Source of the DNA: Serilophus lunatus
Lineage: Eukaryota > Chordata > Aves > Passeriformes > Eurylaimidae
Direction of reading: 5' to 3'
Assembly (NCBI GenBank): GCA_013399895.1
Contig: VXBA01003096.1
Location: forward strand, 172,054 to 236,053
DNA length: 64,000 nt
The position numbers were made by a program, and so were the translations under genes. Positions 35,639-48,665 of this stretch are shown piece after piece. Numbering within the stretch: position 1 is the stretch's first letter; each line of letters starts with the position of its first letter. The notes beneath the pieces are model-generated. The model searched no databases, was not told the origin of the DNA, and was given only the letters and a program-made list of their open reading frames with translations.

Positions 35639-35817
35639 NNNNNNNNNNNNNNNNNNNNNNNNNNNNNNNNNNNNNNNNNNNNNNNNNNNNNNNNNNNNNN
35701 NNNNNNNNNNNNNNNNNNNNNNNNNNNNNNNNNNNNNNNNNNNNNNNNNNNNNNNNNNNNNNNNNNNNNNNNNNNNNNNNNNNNNNNNNNNNNNNNNNNN
35801 NNNNNNNNNNNNNNNNN
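35639..35817. other. Assembly gap (179 N)
   Basis: 179 consecutive N inside a polypyrimidine repeat. The length is whatever the assembler recorded and may not be real. ORFs drawn across it (X residues) are meaningless. Confidence 0.99.
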
Positions 35818-35890
35818 CCCCCTTCCCTTCCCTTCCCTTCCCTTCCCTTCCCTTCCCTTCCCTTCCCTTCCTCCTTCCCTCCTTCCCATC
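35818..35890. repeat. (TTCCC)n microsatellite, right of gap
   Basis: Pentanucleotide CCCTT/TTCCC units, breaking down after about 35868. The unit length differs from the TTCC array on the other side, so the missing middle contains at least one unit switch. Confidence 0.95.
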
Positions 35891-37096
35891 CCCCTGCCTT
35901 CCTACCCTTCTCTGCAAATTTGGCTTTCTAGAGGCAATCTGGAGACTTAAGTCTTCCAAAAGTGGAGAAAGAAGAAAAGCAGCCTGTCATAGTTCCCTGA
36001 TAGCTGAAATGTCTTGGTTTACATCTGTTTCCTGTACAAGGAAGCCCAAGGAGCAATGAACTTACCAGGAATAGTAATGCATGTGCTTTCTTTTAGCTTT
36101 TAAACAGAAACAGCACAGTTAAGCCTGCAATTTGAGTCTACGGTAACAAGTAATTTCTCATTAAAAATACAATTGGAAAATAGTTCTAATGTCCTTGTAT
36201 GCATGATTACAACTGTGTTAAATAGGCACATCGCTACTAAACAAAGGTACGGGTGGGATTTTTTTTTTGAGTTCCCAGAAATTAAATGTCATAAGGCATG
36301 TCTGCTGGCTGGTTCATCCCTGCTTCCAATTCATGTGGGACCGCATGGCTCACACGAACTCACATGAATCAGAGTCTACACATGTTGCCGAGGATGGCAA
36401 GCATCTGAAATTAGCAAAGCAACTGAGGAAGCTGCAAATTACTGAGAATGAAATGTTTTATCCCCCTCTAAAGAAAAGAATTCATTCATTTGGCAATTGT
36501 TATGGCTGAGTAGAGAAACAGCTTTTAGGAAGTTCACCTTGCTGAAGAAAATGTTCTTTTCATATAAAATAAAAAGATAATAGGAATAGCAAGACCTCCT
36601 GATTAGCATGATCTCTGAACAGCATGAGGAAAATCCGTGATGTCCTTTATTAGTGGAGCAAGAATGGTTTTGTTTTCTCTTTGTTCTGAGCTCTGGATAG
36701 ATAAATGAATGAAATGAGTGCAATCTGTAAAGAGTCTTTTTCTCTTTACTTTTTATTCTATCTTGTCACCATGGAACCGACATTCACATTTGTCAGTATA
36801 GCACTGAGCCCTACCTTCAAAATATCTTTTATTTTTGACATCTGATAAGGCTCTTTATAAGTTGAAAGAGAAATTTTCCTTTTCTGTCCATTTGTAATGT
36901 ACATAGCGATAGCAATCACATTGGCATTTTTTACCTAAACACTCTCTGGGAAATTAATCAGGTTTTTATCCTGCCACATGAGACAAAAATAAACCAGTAT
37001 GAAATGGACACCTTAGTTCTAACAGAAAAGGAGAGGGGTCAAGATGTTCACATTCAATTACTGGTTTCAAGTCCTCAGAACTGAAATACCTTGCAA

Positions 37097-37591
37097 ATGA
37101 CAAATTTGCAGAAGACAGGTGCTCCCAGTTTGGGCTGTTTCAATGAATTACAGGCATCACTTCAAATTACATTTGAAAATCTCAGCAGAAGCACGTTTCA
37201 GAGTCTGAGGGTATCCAGCGAAGAGCAGCAGCAAGCATGTGTGCTTAAACATGTTAACACGTTAACTTCATCTGCCAAAACATATAAAAACAACTACACT
37301 GAAATTACCCACACTCTAGTTCTCAAATGTGAGCCTGGTATAGCAGAGGACAAACACTACACATTTCTGAGGATGCTGGCATCTTGGAGAAAATGCAAGG
37401 TGGAAAAGGAAACTTTTTCTTTTCCCTTTGCTCGAAGTGCAAGAGACAGAGAGGGAATTTTCCTTATCCAGTCTCCTAGGGGTGATCACAACAACCATTT
37501 AATTTTTGGAAAGAGTTCCTTTTCTTCTCTTGCCAAGACAAGAACACTAAAATGGTTCAGAATACAGCTACAAGCAGCTGTTAAGCTTTGA
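37097..37591 (+). other. 164-aa ORF in AT-rich DNA, unknown
   Basis: The longest open frame outside the LTRs: 164 codons from the ATG at 37097, open a little further upstream. The product is hydrophilic and rich in Ser, Thr, Lys and Gln, with no membrane segment or recognisable domain. For DNA with this stop-codon density I estimate by hand that one such ORF is not far from chance in 64 kb. No polyadenylation signal or promoter is obvious close by, although an AATAAA occurs at 37674-37679. Confidence 0.12.
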
Positions 37592-40299
37592 TATAAGTGC
37601 TATCTAATATTTGTAATTATTTGGTATCTTTAACAGTATGAACACTCTTTATTCAGATTTATCTAATGTGTAAAATAAAGGCACTTAAGGCTTCAGAAAA
37701 TAGAAATTTATTTCTAACATAAGTGGTTAAAACCACTCTGCTTTCTCTCTGCTGACTTGTTTCAGCAGTGAATTCAGCATTACCAACATATGAGATGCAG
37801 CAGCTGAACATCAAGTCCAGTCCAGGCTTCTCCTGTGTTCATCAGATTCCAGGGTTCACTTTGATATCCTGTCATTAGAATGCTGGAGCGATAGCTCAAA
37901 TGCCATTACCTTCAGCTCACCTTTGTTCTGCAGGATAACTTGCATTCTCAGTTAAATCCCTTCCTGTACCAATCTTTATGATAATATATGCAGGACTGCA
38001 ATGTCATCTGGTTAAGTAGATGCAGTGCCTTTTGGGATCACACATATCCTGTTACAAGGGTCACTTGTTCCTCAAATGTTTCTGTCTGAACAGAGAGCTT
38101 CACAGCTCCTATGTATACAAAATATTGGACAGCTTTTCCCTGCCCCAAAATTGCTACATGGGAAATTTCTATGAACAAAGGGCTGGAAGACATGGGTTGT
38201 TTAAGGCCATGTGCAAGTTAGATTGGACACTTTGCATGCTTTTGTCTTAGCTCCTGAGACTGCTTAACCTGCTTAGAGAGTTCGCATTGCTTAGTTTTTT
38301 CCCAGAAGTAAAATACATCCACTGAATGTTGGCGTTGTCTTTGATTTTCAATGAAGACCAAAAGCAGTTGGCAAAGAGATTCCTCAATTGCCAGGAGGAT
38401 GCCAGCAGCAAGAGTGGAAAGACAAGGCTGGGAATAAGAAGACCGCTAGCACAGATATTCTAAGAACAGTGCTCTGGTAGGTAGACAATCAGCCCTGTGT
38501 TTCAGGCACAAGACTGAAGAATTTCACTGCAGTAACTTGTATGTTCACAAACATCCTCACGGTTTCATCAGTTTGTGTACAAGCTGGAATTTTCAGGTAG
38601 CTTTCTGCAGGAAGAGGCATTAAAGTATAAATCATGTGTGGTATTTCCTCTTAAGCATAGAGGAGGAAATAATCACAGAGGTAAAGGCAGCCAACAATTT
38701 TGAAGGGATGGCTAGAGGGAGCACAGTTCAAAGTAAATAGTGAATCTACCATAGCAAGATTGTTGCATATATAAAGGGAAAATTTTAAGAAAAATATGTA
38801 AAAGGTGAGAGAGCAAATCAGGAATACACTTTAAGAGATAGAGTCAAGACAACTAAAGTGGAGGTTTTAATAAGAAACACATTTCCTGTCAGGAAACGAG
38901 TCTGTTCACCAAAAATAACAAGCATGCTGCTCACAAGAAGGGACAAGAAGATGAATTTGGTGGATAGAAGCAATTAGAGATTCTAAGATGACAACAAAAC
39001 ATACTATCAGGACTGCAAACATGCTAGGTATTGTCGAAGTCAGAAAGATGTCGAAGGAAAAATTAGTCAAGATGGCATGTGAAACTTTGTGTTTTCAGGT
39101 ATTGAAAAAGTATTCTGATATAAAACATGCTCCATTTTCAGAATTTATCTTTGACATCTTTATATTAATGTCTCAGTTTTAAAAACATGGATGAAGATAT
39201 GAAATGATCATATCTTATATGTCGTATGCTGAGAACTATATTGAACCTGAAAATGTCTGGCCACAATAACCAAGTAAAGAAGTTCAACTTTCAAGAGATT
39301 TGCTGAACTATGTGTCCTTCCTCACATGGACTTAATGTATTAATCTGATTTAAGATATTAGTCTCTGTAATGTGCCACTGCTTTGTAAAGCTACACAAAA
39401 ACATCTAAAGCAGTACAAAATCCTGCTGGATTCCAGACTTCATTTTTTGATTTTCCTGAAATCTGGAATGCTGCCTTAGACACTAAATAATTAATGGCCA
39501 ACAAATTTTGGAAGCAACTCATTTTAATAACTCAAATTCCAAGAAACTTCTCATCTTGTAATAGTAAAAAAAAAATTGTAACTAAGACGTTTAACAAATT
39601 CTTATACTGCATCCATAATCACAACACATGAAATTTTTCTTCATTAATTTAAGTCAGTACAGGTTAATAGCATGCATGTTCAGGTTGTTCTGTAAGACAA
39701 TCCTGAAGAAAACACTCAGAAGTGCAAATTTCACCTGTCTGAAGAAAGAACAATTGCTGCTGAACAGTGAATTTGATGCCATAAAAATGCAATATTAAGA
39801 ATCTCTGCATCCATTAACCTGACAGATGTTCTTGAAAACATTCCTCTGGTTCTGGGATTGTTATAATTACACTGTCACTGCTGCACGTCCCTGACAAACA
39901 CTCGGAAACTCTTACGACTTTTGAAGTGCCCTTATGTTTTCTGAATCCCGTAGTCATATGTTTACTGCTTGTTCAATTTTAGCCAGTATGTGTAATTCTC
40001 ACTGCAGATCTTACTGGGCGTAGCTTGAGATGCAGACTTGCTTTGGTACCCATTACACGTCTGTTTGTGCTCTTGTCACTTTCTCTCCTGGCGAAAAACC
40101 AAAGAGATCCTGAGAGTTACACCCTGGGCAAGATGGTAGGTCAATGCTCTTTGAGTCCTATTGAAGACACTGTTAAACTGAAAATTGCTGGGTAAAGATG
40201 TCTGGGCAGTATTGTTCCTGAGTCTCATGGAGACAGTGTGCACTGGTTGTCCCCTCAGGCTGTTATTCAGAGTTTTATCACCTATTCCAATTTTTGCAG

Positions 40300-40351
40300 C
40301 TACAGAGAAGTTGCAGGATGAGCTCGCCAGTGGCTTTGCTCAGTGTCCTGT
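40300..40351 (+). other. Exon-like 52-nt segment with consensus splice sites
   Basis: A pyrimidine-rich acceptor (cctattccaatttttgcag, ending 40299) and a perfect donor (GTAAGT, 40352-40357) bracket 52 nt. One frame reads TEKLQDELASGFAQCPV without stops. The peptide is plausible but I cannot match it to a protein. A 52-nt exon is short but within the normal range. A GTAAGT is expected about every 4 kb by chance, so similar pairs are not rare. Confidence 0.15.
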
Positions 40352-43300
40352 GTAAGTGGAGCACCAGGTCTGTCAGCTGCCATGCTGGCAGGATGTTTGA
40401 TGGATTTTGCATTTGCCCATGAAATAAAGAAATCACCCCTTGGTGGCAGGGCACCTAAAGCCTTTATCCAGGCAAGCTGCGGATTAAAAGGAGAAGAAAA
40501 AGGGTTTAAGGCTTTTAGCTTTAGGAGCTTCATTGAGCTGCCAAAATCTGGAATAATTATAGTGCTAAAAGTAGTTATAACTGTATCTATATATCTGTAA
40601 CAATGTCTGGTGTATTGTGTCAGTGTGTGCATGTGCTTGCACACCCCTGTGTACAAGAGAGAAAGACACAACCACCATAACAATCATAACCTAAGAAGCT
40701 GCAGTATTGGCACAAAAGGAACTTATTTGACATTGTGGATTATCTTATAGTTTCCTTCAGGAAAGTACGGAAAATTCCTGCACAGACCTGAGGGAAAACC
40801 ATTTTATTGATCTGTTAGCACCTCTGCTGTTAATATAAATATTGGCAAATCTGTATAAATACTGGTGGATTCTAGAAGGGCTGTGAGCAATTTAACAGCA
40901 AGAAGCTCCTTTTTAAATACAGGAAAATTAAATGCTTAATAAGTCCCAGGATGTGCTCTGTGTGTGTGAGTGATTATTTACAAATGCAATATAATGAGCA
41001 ACCTGAGCAGACGTAAGTTGCACTACTCCAAATTAAAGTCACAGTAGTGTACTTGCTCTGGTTGGGATTAAAGTTCCTCCTCTGACATTATTCACCTGCT
41101 GCTACGAAAACAAACACATTTAACTTACAAATAAATAAGTCTGTTTTTCCTAAAGATATTTCTTGTTTTCTTGGGTAAATTAGGCCCATGCCTTCAGTTC
41201 TCTTGCGGCAGCTTTCTGAGCTCAATGGAGTGGAGAGTGGGCCATTTCATGAGAGACCAACAGCCAGGAGGAACTAACTTCATTGTTACCCATATTTTCC
41301 CAGGTTTTTACCAAATCTACTAAAACTTGACAAAAGTACGTAGGCTCTATTGCAGTTCTCCCCATTCATTATCCCTCTGTCTATAGTTGTTATTTATACC
41401 GCATTGAGGTTTCTCATATTAATTTAGAGCTGACTGTGCTTTTTTAAGCAGTTCCTTAATAAATGGAAGCTGCTCATGCTGTGAACTTAGGGAAGTGCAT
41501 ATGCCCAACCTTCTGGGGCTCCCAAAGGTGGGGATTTAGAGTGATATGAAAGAGGCCTCTCCAGAAACTGGATGTGGGAGAAACCTCGTCCTTACCAAGT
41601 CCTGTGGCTGGCATGTGGGGCACTGGGAGCCCTGACCCAAACACCTTACTTCTGAGGGAGCAATCTCATGGCAGCTGCCGTATCTGGCTAGATATCAGGC
41701 AATTTTATTGTGGGGGGTTTTTTTGTTTTTTTTTTTTTTTTTTCCCATGGTAGACTGCCCATGCTGGCAAAGCCGGAGTTTCCAGCTTTCTAGTGCATTG
41801 TCCTCCATGAAGGTGGATCAGGTCCTGGCACTGCTTTTGTTGGCCCACATGGAGGAGAGAAGTGTTTGCAGGAATGACACATCTAGCGTGAGTGAGCTGA
41901 AATTCACCAGATGGCTCACCTGGTTACTGCATGAGGCAGCGTGAAAATCAGCGTCAAGAGGTCTATTCCTGGTTGCCAATTTCACAGACACATGCACTAA
42001 ACAGAGGGAATGTTTGTGCTGATGACCACCTTCTTCACTCTGTTTCTCTCAGAATCTTCCACTTGAACCACCCTTGATTTTGCAGTGGACTTTTGCACTG
42101 TGTGTAATTGATTTAATGCTCTCCCGAGCTCTGTTTTACCATGGGTGGGACTGTAGAGGAAAGGAAGAGGCAAAGCCTGTTTTGTTTTCCTCTTTAGTTC
42201 CTCTTCTGGTAAAATATTACGGGACCTTACCTTACTGTTCCTATTATGCTTTCTCTTTTGTTAAAATGCCTAGAGTTTTTGGGCATATTGTGCCAAAAAA
42301 TACCCCTACTAGTCTCTTTCCATTTCCTCTCCCACACCCTTCGAGGCTCAAAGTCCTTCATTTAACTGGAGCTTCCCACACTACTCATTGCCCAACAAAG
42401 TAAAAAGTGAAGAAAAGAATTATTGTTTAACAACTTTGAATGAGAAAAATAAATCACAGTTACTTAAAAACCAGGCAATTTGAGCAATATTTTTACTGAA
42501 AAGAATAATATGAAAACACAGACATTGTATCACCAAGAAGCTTGTAAATGCACAGAAAGTAAATGTCTGTATACTTTCTGCAACCGTGTTGACTGCAAGA
42601 GATCTTTGCAAAACCTTTTATTTATGTAACTGTGGCAAGATTGTTTTCCTGGGCCTACAGACAATCTGAAAGGTTAGTTCCAGATTGACTTAATTATACA
42701 TCAAATTTAACACTTGAGTATGATCTAAAATCATAGGCCTTAAAAGAAAATTGTGTAATATCCACCTAGTTAAACCAAAGGGTTAGGAGAGGGTGAGCTC
42801 CATGTATGGATAAACTATATCTGTTTGAAATCCAATTTACTGGGTTAATCTTGAATTAATAACTTTAATATACTGACAAGTCTTATCTCAAGGATGGAGA
42901 AATTAAGTATTTCTTTGCTTCATGGTGGGAGCTGATAGCTATGACAAGGAAGGACATACAGAAGGAGGCAGAGACAGGTGGCAAGAAAGAGAGAAGAGAA
43001 CGAGAGATGGAGGAGATCAGGGAGAAAGTGCAAAGACTTGGAAGAGAGCACATCTTACTCAGCAACACTGACTGTAAAAAGGCAGTTAAATAATTTATTA
43101 CTTAAAAGTCATATTCTACCCTTGAAGTATGTGCAGACCTCCCCATGAGGTCAGTGGGTGTGCCAGTCTGGGCTGTCAAAAAATATGTTGTCTGAAATTT
43201 ATATCCTGGACTTATGGGAGTAGCTGGATGTGGAATTTGGCACTGGCTGTGGAACAAGTTTGATATTACTATACAGAGCAACTGACGCTGGTGGATGCAT

Positions 43301-46300
43301 GTCTGAGATGTGATTGTGCAAGGATACACTTTTCCACTCTCAGCTCATAGGAAAGTTGATCAAACTGTTTAGTATAGATAGGTTGTCTATTAGTTTGTGG
43401 CCATGGGCTGTTTTTGTGATTACCTCTTTACTCATTCTCACACCTTCCTGAAGGTGATAGTTTCTCCTTGAAGTAAGGATGATTGTTACCTACTTTATCA
43501 GGTGTAATGACTTGAATGTGCCAGGAGACTAAGGGAGGCTCTTTCTGATGACACAGAGAGTTTATGAGGGAAAAGGGAATGGATCTATAGCAGAAGAACT
43601 GCCCTTTTCTGTAGTGTGGTTATGTTTACATGGACTTCTGTAGGACCAAAATTCACTTCTATCCAACAGTTTGAGACAGAGGTACTTCAATTAGTAAAAA
43701 AAATAATTCTAGTAATAAAATACCCAACATAGCTAATGCTTGGGATTACTATGTAGTTCTCAGCACCTGTATGTTCTGAATAGTATAACTTGTACATGAA
43801 AGGAAAACTAAGGGGGCAGCCATTCACTGAGCAGCACCCTTTGGGTTAAGGGAGTATTTCCATGTTTGATGCTGGCAAAAACTAGAATTGTCAGAAACCA
43901 AATGGAATCAGAGGAGTGTGATTATTCTGGGAGGAAAATCTAGGCTAACACAAGCCACTTTCAGAAAGGTTTAGAGGAGAAGTACTTAATAACAATATAA
44001 AACCGGGCTAGTCCAAGATTTTCTCTGAGAATGATCAAGGCCAGTTATATTTGACAATTTATCAACAATTCCCTGTAAATCAGTTGAAGTATCATGTAAA
44101 ATTGATTAAATTCCCTCCTAATTCTGAAGAGAGATTAAATAAAACCCTGGGGCACAGGATTTCTATCCTTTTCAAAATATTTCTGAGGCTGACTTTCAAC
44201 CTCTGCATATTCATGTCTTCTTCCAAATACATTGCCAAATCTAATCTTGTTTTAAAACTTTCCCTGGTCTTAATTTTCTTAATACTGTGTCAAGACACGT
44301 ATCACCATAGGTGCCAAAATGTGAAGAAAAATTTTCTTGCTTCCATTTTGGACTTGCTATATTTGAATTTAATTGACGCTTTCCTTCTTCTTGTGCTACT
44401 AGCGAAAGGAATCAACAAAACAGATGCAAAAGCATTCTGACTTGTCCCACCTTAGGCAAAAGAGGTGTAGGAGAAAGTCACCATCTTCTGTAGCAAATAA
44501 ATACAAGAATGGTCACTAACAGATAAGCTGTGCTGGGAGAAAGATACGTGCTAAGTAAAAGACCAAAGAAAATTTGGCATGCACACAACAACTGTTAAGC
44601 CTTTACAGATCTGAATATCCCACAACTCCTCTTTTTGCCAGTACAGAGACTGTCTTGCAAGTATCAAGCTTCTCTTCACAAAAGATGATAGCTGTGTTCA
44701 TCTGGCATATACATTAAATATGTTTTAGATTTTGTCTGGGTTGGAATTTTTTCACTCTCTTCATCCTGAATTTATGTCTCAGAGGGGCATTTAAACTGGA
44801 GATGACAATGTGTCTGTCTGTACCCTAACCCTGTCAAACCAGTTGCTGACAAGGAGAAAAAGTGAATTAGAGAGTCATGCTGCTTCAGTTCAGCTCCTCT
44901 CTCAAAAATAGTTATCAATGTGAAGTAGCCATGAAAAGACTTTTTGTGTATGGCTTTATGCTGTCATAGCAGTGGTTGTTGCAATGAACTGAGGAAATGT
45001 GAGATGAAGTGGGAATATAGGCATGGATGAAAAACCTGACAAAATGTCAGGAATCCTTTTTTTGTAAATCTAAATGTCGAACTGAAACCAGAGCTGAAAT
45101 GTGTTAAAGAACTGTCAAGTGGAGAATTACTGGGACTTGTCTTCCACTCTGTGTAGAAGACATTTTTCAAAATACTAAGTAGCGGCATTTTTATTTGATA
45201 TTTCACACAGTAGAATGCAGTAATGCAAAATTGGGATTAGATGCACAGATCAGGTAGAATAGCATCCTGCTACAGGCTTTGGTGAGCAAACCCTATCAAC
45301 ATCCAATTCGAACCTGCCCCCTGCACCTAAGGGTGGTGGAGGTGTAGAAATATTCAATGACTCCCCTGCTGTGGTCTTGTGCTGGGAGCTCATGCTTCTT
45401 GTGAATGGGTAATCCTTATCAAAGTTGTTGAGAGCTCAGCACATAGGGAGACCTTCTTTGCCATTTCAGGTATGATCGCAAAAGAAAGAAAGAAGTATGC
45501 ACAAAAGATGACTGAATCATGGAAAATACTGGGAGCCTGGGACAGTTAGATACTTTGTTGATGACCTCATGGATTGTCATCACCAACTGGTCTGCTTTAT
45601 CCTTCCCTCTCACCCTCACTCTCCACCAATAGCAAATACTCCCCCACCACGAACTTCTACAGACAAAATGTAACAGTGGAGGCTGCAGTCTGCAGTTGTG
45701 CTGTGCCTGGGTCACAGGTTTTGGTGTGTTGTGCTCAGACAGTCACACCAGTGTCACTTTATAAATAGTTAATTTTTGCCTCTAAACAAGTTTTAATTAC
45801 ACTGTGTTATACCCTACCTACCCACTGACACCAAGGGAACTTCTCCATTCAACAGGGGAATATCAATGATACTTGGTATTTCTGAGAATTGTTTGACCAA
45901 CCAGATCAGCTCTGGTCACTGCCTAAAACCTATGCCAAACCTTATCAGTGGTGTTGTCCTGTGCTGAACTGAGAAGGGAGCATTGCAAAAACCTCTCTCT
46001 TTTATTTTGACAAGTCATCTCTCATATGCCTGAATTCATTAACCTTATTGACTCTATTTGATAAAAGAGATATAAAAACTTTGTGCTACACCAACTAATC
46101 CCCCTCATAAAGGTGAGCCAGGCTTCAACTTTGGCTGTCTTAAGGATATTGTGATATTGAATGGCAGTGCTCTGTTTCATTTCCGAAAGCTCAGCTATCC
46201 TGATGGTGGAATTTCACTGCAAGGATTGCATCTGAATGCAGCACTTGTAAAACAGACACGTGACATCATTCACCTTAAGGCATTCTCTTCAGGATGCCTG

Positions 46301-48307
46301 TCCTAGTTGCTAGACCACTCTAAAGCTATGGGATGACTTCTTCTGAAACAAAACAAGGGCAAACTAGTGAATGCTAACAGTGCTTGTGTAAAAGCACTGG
46401 TTCCAGCCACCATCCCCATGGACCAAGACTGGGAAGGGTGCTGAAAAGTTCCAAGCTGGCTGTGGGACACATCTGTCTTCTCGGGCATTGCATAATTTTG
46501 AAATTCCTTATTTATTTTTATTTCATTTTGTTTTATCTTAAATGCAAAACCTAAGGAGAGAAGCGGGAGGGTGAAGACAGAGACAACCTTGCAAGCATTA
46601 TGACTTCACCTTTTCTGGTAGGTTTTTTGGTTTCATTTAGCCTACATTAGGGCTTTGCCTACCATTTCATCTCAGACCCACTACGAGAACAGATTTGCTA
46701 TAAACAAAATACTGCTTTTAAATGATGTTTTCTTTAAGTAAGTCTGAGTGTGATTATTGTGACTTGAGAAAATAAGAGATTATTTGTTTTGCTTTAACTG
46801 AATTCGTGACATATGTTTGTAATAAATAGACTTGGGCAGTTGTCCTAATGATAAATGGGCCAAAATTTGAAATTACTGCAGCTTTGGTGAAATTTCATCA
46901 CTGCAAAATCCAGCAAAAAAAAAAAATCATATGTGAAAGTTAACAACTGAGCGGAGTGAGGGAGCTTGGGGGCAGGATTTATGGCTGCACAATATGCTGA
47001 GGGGCAGGGAGAAGTGGAAATGTGTGCTCAGAGGGAAGAAAGAGTTTCTGAGGCCCCCAGCAAGACTGTGCCCCACTGCCATTTGCGGGGCTGCAGGCTG
47101 AGCTCAGCCGTCAGCCACCTGTATTTCTCCTCAGGAGCAGCAGTTCCTGCTCAGACCACCTACTTTGAACAACAAAGCCAGTTAAGGCAGAATTTAAGTG
47201 TGATGCAAACTGCCTGTTACCCAGGGAGTCCAAGCTGAAGCACTCTTTGGCTGGCTGTGACGCCAGATTTGTCTGAAAATTGCACAGAGTATCTTTAAAT
47301 GCAGTGTCTTTTGGATGTTCTGAGCTGGTGGACTAAATTTCACTGGGGAAATTTCTCTTCTCAGCTCCCACCACCTCTTCCTTTGATAACAGAAGGTCTA
47401 GGATGGACACCAACAGAGCACACACCAGGCACAAACCTCTTACTACAGAAACTGGTCGTTTGCGATGGATTTCATAAAACCAAAGACAATTTTCTTTATT
47501 ATAGTTGCTTTACAGTGCAAGTGCTCTGTTTCTGCCTCCCTTAACTTGAATGAGGAGAAAAGGTCTTTTTCCTGTCACCCTGTGTCCTTCACAGTCCCAG
47601 GGTACAAAGAGTCTAATTCCTTGGGCCTTCCCAAGCTCACCTCATCTGCTTTGCAGCCGTCATAACTCAGATGGGCCAATTGTCTCCATTTCTTTACTGT
47701 GATTTCCTTAATAAACTAAACTAGGCCTTGGATCTAATACCAGCACAGTAAGCAATGACTGAAGCAATGAACAAAGCCTTGGGGGAAAACCTCAAAAGAA
47801 CACTTTAGAATTAAAGCATCTAAACCCAACCAAAATTATAAAACAATAAATTCTACAATACAAGCGCCCTATCCTCCAGCTTATCTTTTTTGCAAGGAGC
47901 ACCCTTGGATTTACTGCTTTGTTTCTTCCTTCCTGACAAAGGGCTTTTAGTTCCTTAATTCTCTTCTGATCTCTTTATTACAGAGAAGGATACGGACAAA
48001 ACAGCTCTACTGTTCCATCCCATGGTCAGGAAACATGCAGATGTTCTGAAATGACTCTTTGATTCCATGTCAAAAATTTGTCATCTTGATCCACTAAATT
48101 ACTTCCCAGATTGTTTTTCCAACAGCTGTCCATTAAGCAAGCTGGAAACATTCACACAGAGAGTAATGCTTTATAATGCAGAAACTGATCTTTTCTGTCA
48201 GGTCAGCTCCAGTTGTTGGTGTTGTCACACGTAACAAGCCAGGTACAGTCTTGGGGTTGGGGAGCAGGAGGGCCAGGGGGAAGTGAGGGGTAAACTGATA
48301 TGATCAT

Positions 48308-48665
48308 CTAAATTCTCACTTGCACATGTAGCAGCTCTATGAATACCTCATCTAGCCTATGGGTGGTTGTCACTGCTCGGGTGGGTGGCCAAGGTCCTGC
48401 TAAATCCTTCCATGTCTGCTGTGCCCACCAACAGAAGAAAGACAAAATCTCCCCGGAAACATATCGATTGGCTCGGACACACGTTGTTTGCCAGGGGTTA
48501 AAACTGCAGATGGTGGGGATGGATTTATCTTGGCTAAGTACTGTGTTGCTCTCACTTTTGGGTGGCACATCAGACACAGTTCCTGGTGCATTACGAGGAT
48601 GTCCCAAATCTTTCATTTACATTCCTGTTGACTGTTCTTATAGGTCAATATTACACCTTAGGTAG
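48308..48665. other. CpG-retaining segment open on both strands
   Basis: About 300 bases are open both on the minus strand (102 codons, 48308-48616) and on the plus strand (108 codons, 48339-48665). The segment has more CpG than its surroundings (around 48378, 48452-48482 and 48595). That combination is what a fairly recent insertion looks like in this DNA, for example an internal fragment of a retroelement. I see no retroviral or LINE motif that settles it. The minus-strand frame is rich in Trp and Cys (FNPWQTTC, FFCWWAQQTW). No boundaries or target duplication found. Confidence 0.25.

Noticed and set aside
35522..35959. ORFs of 107-142 codons containing X residues
   Set aside because: They cross the 179-N gap and simple repeats; no real coding evidence.
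44823..44834. 'ccctaaccctg' as a telomere-like repeat
   Set aside because: Fewer than two full units and no wider array; chance.
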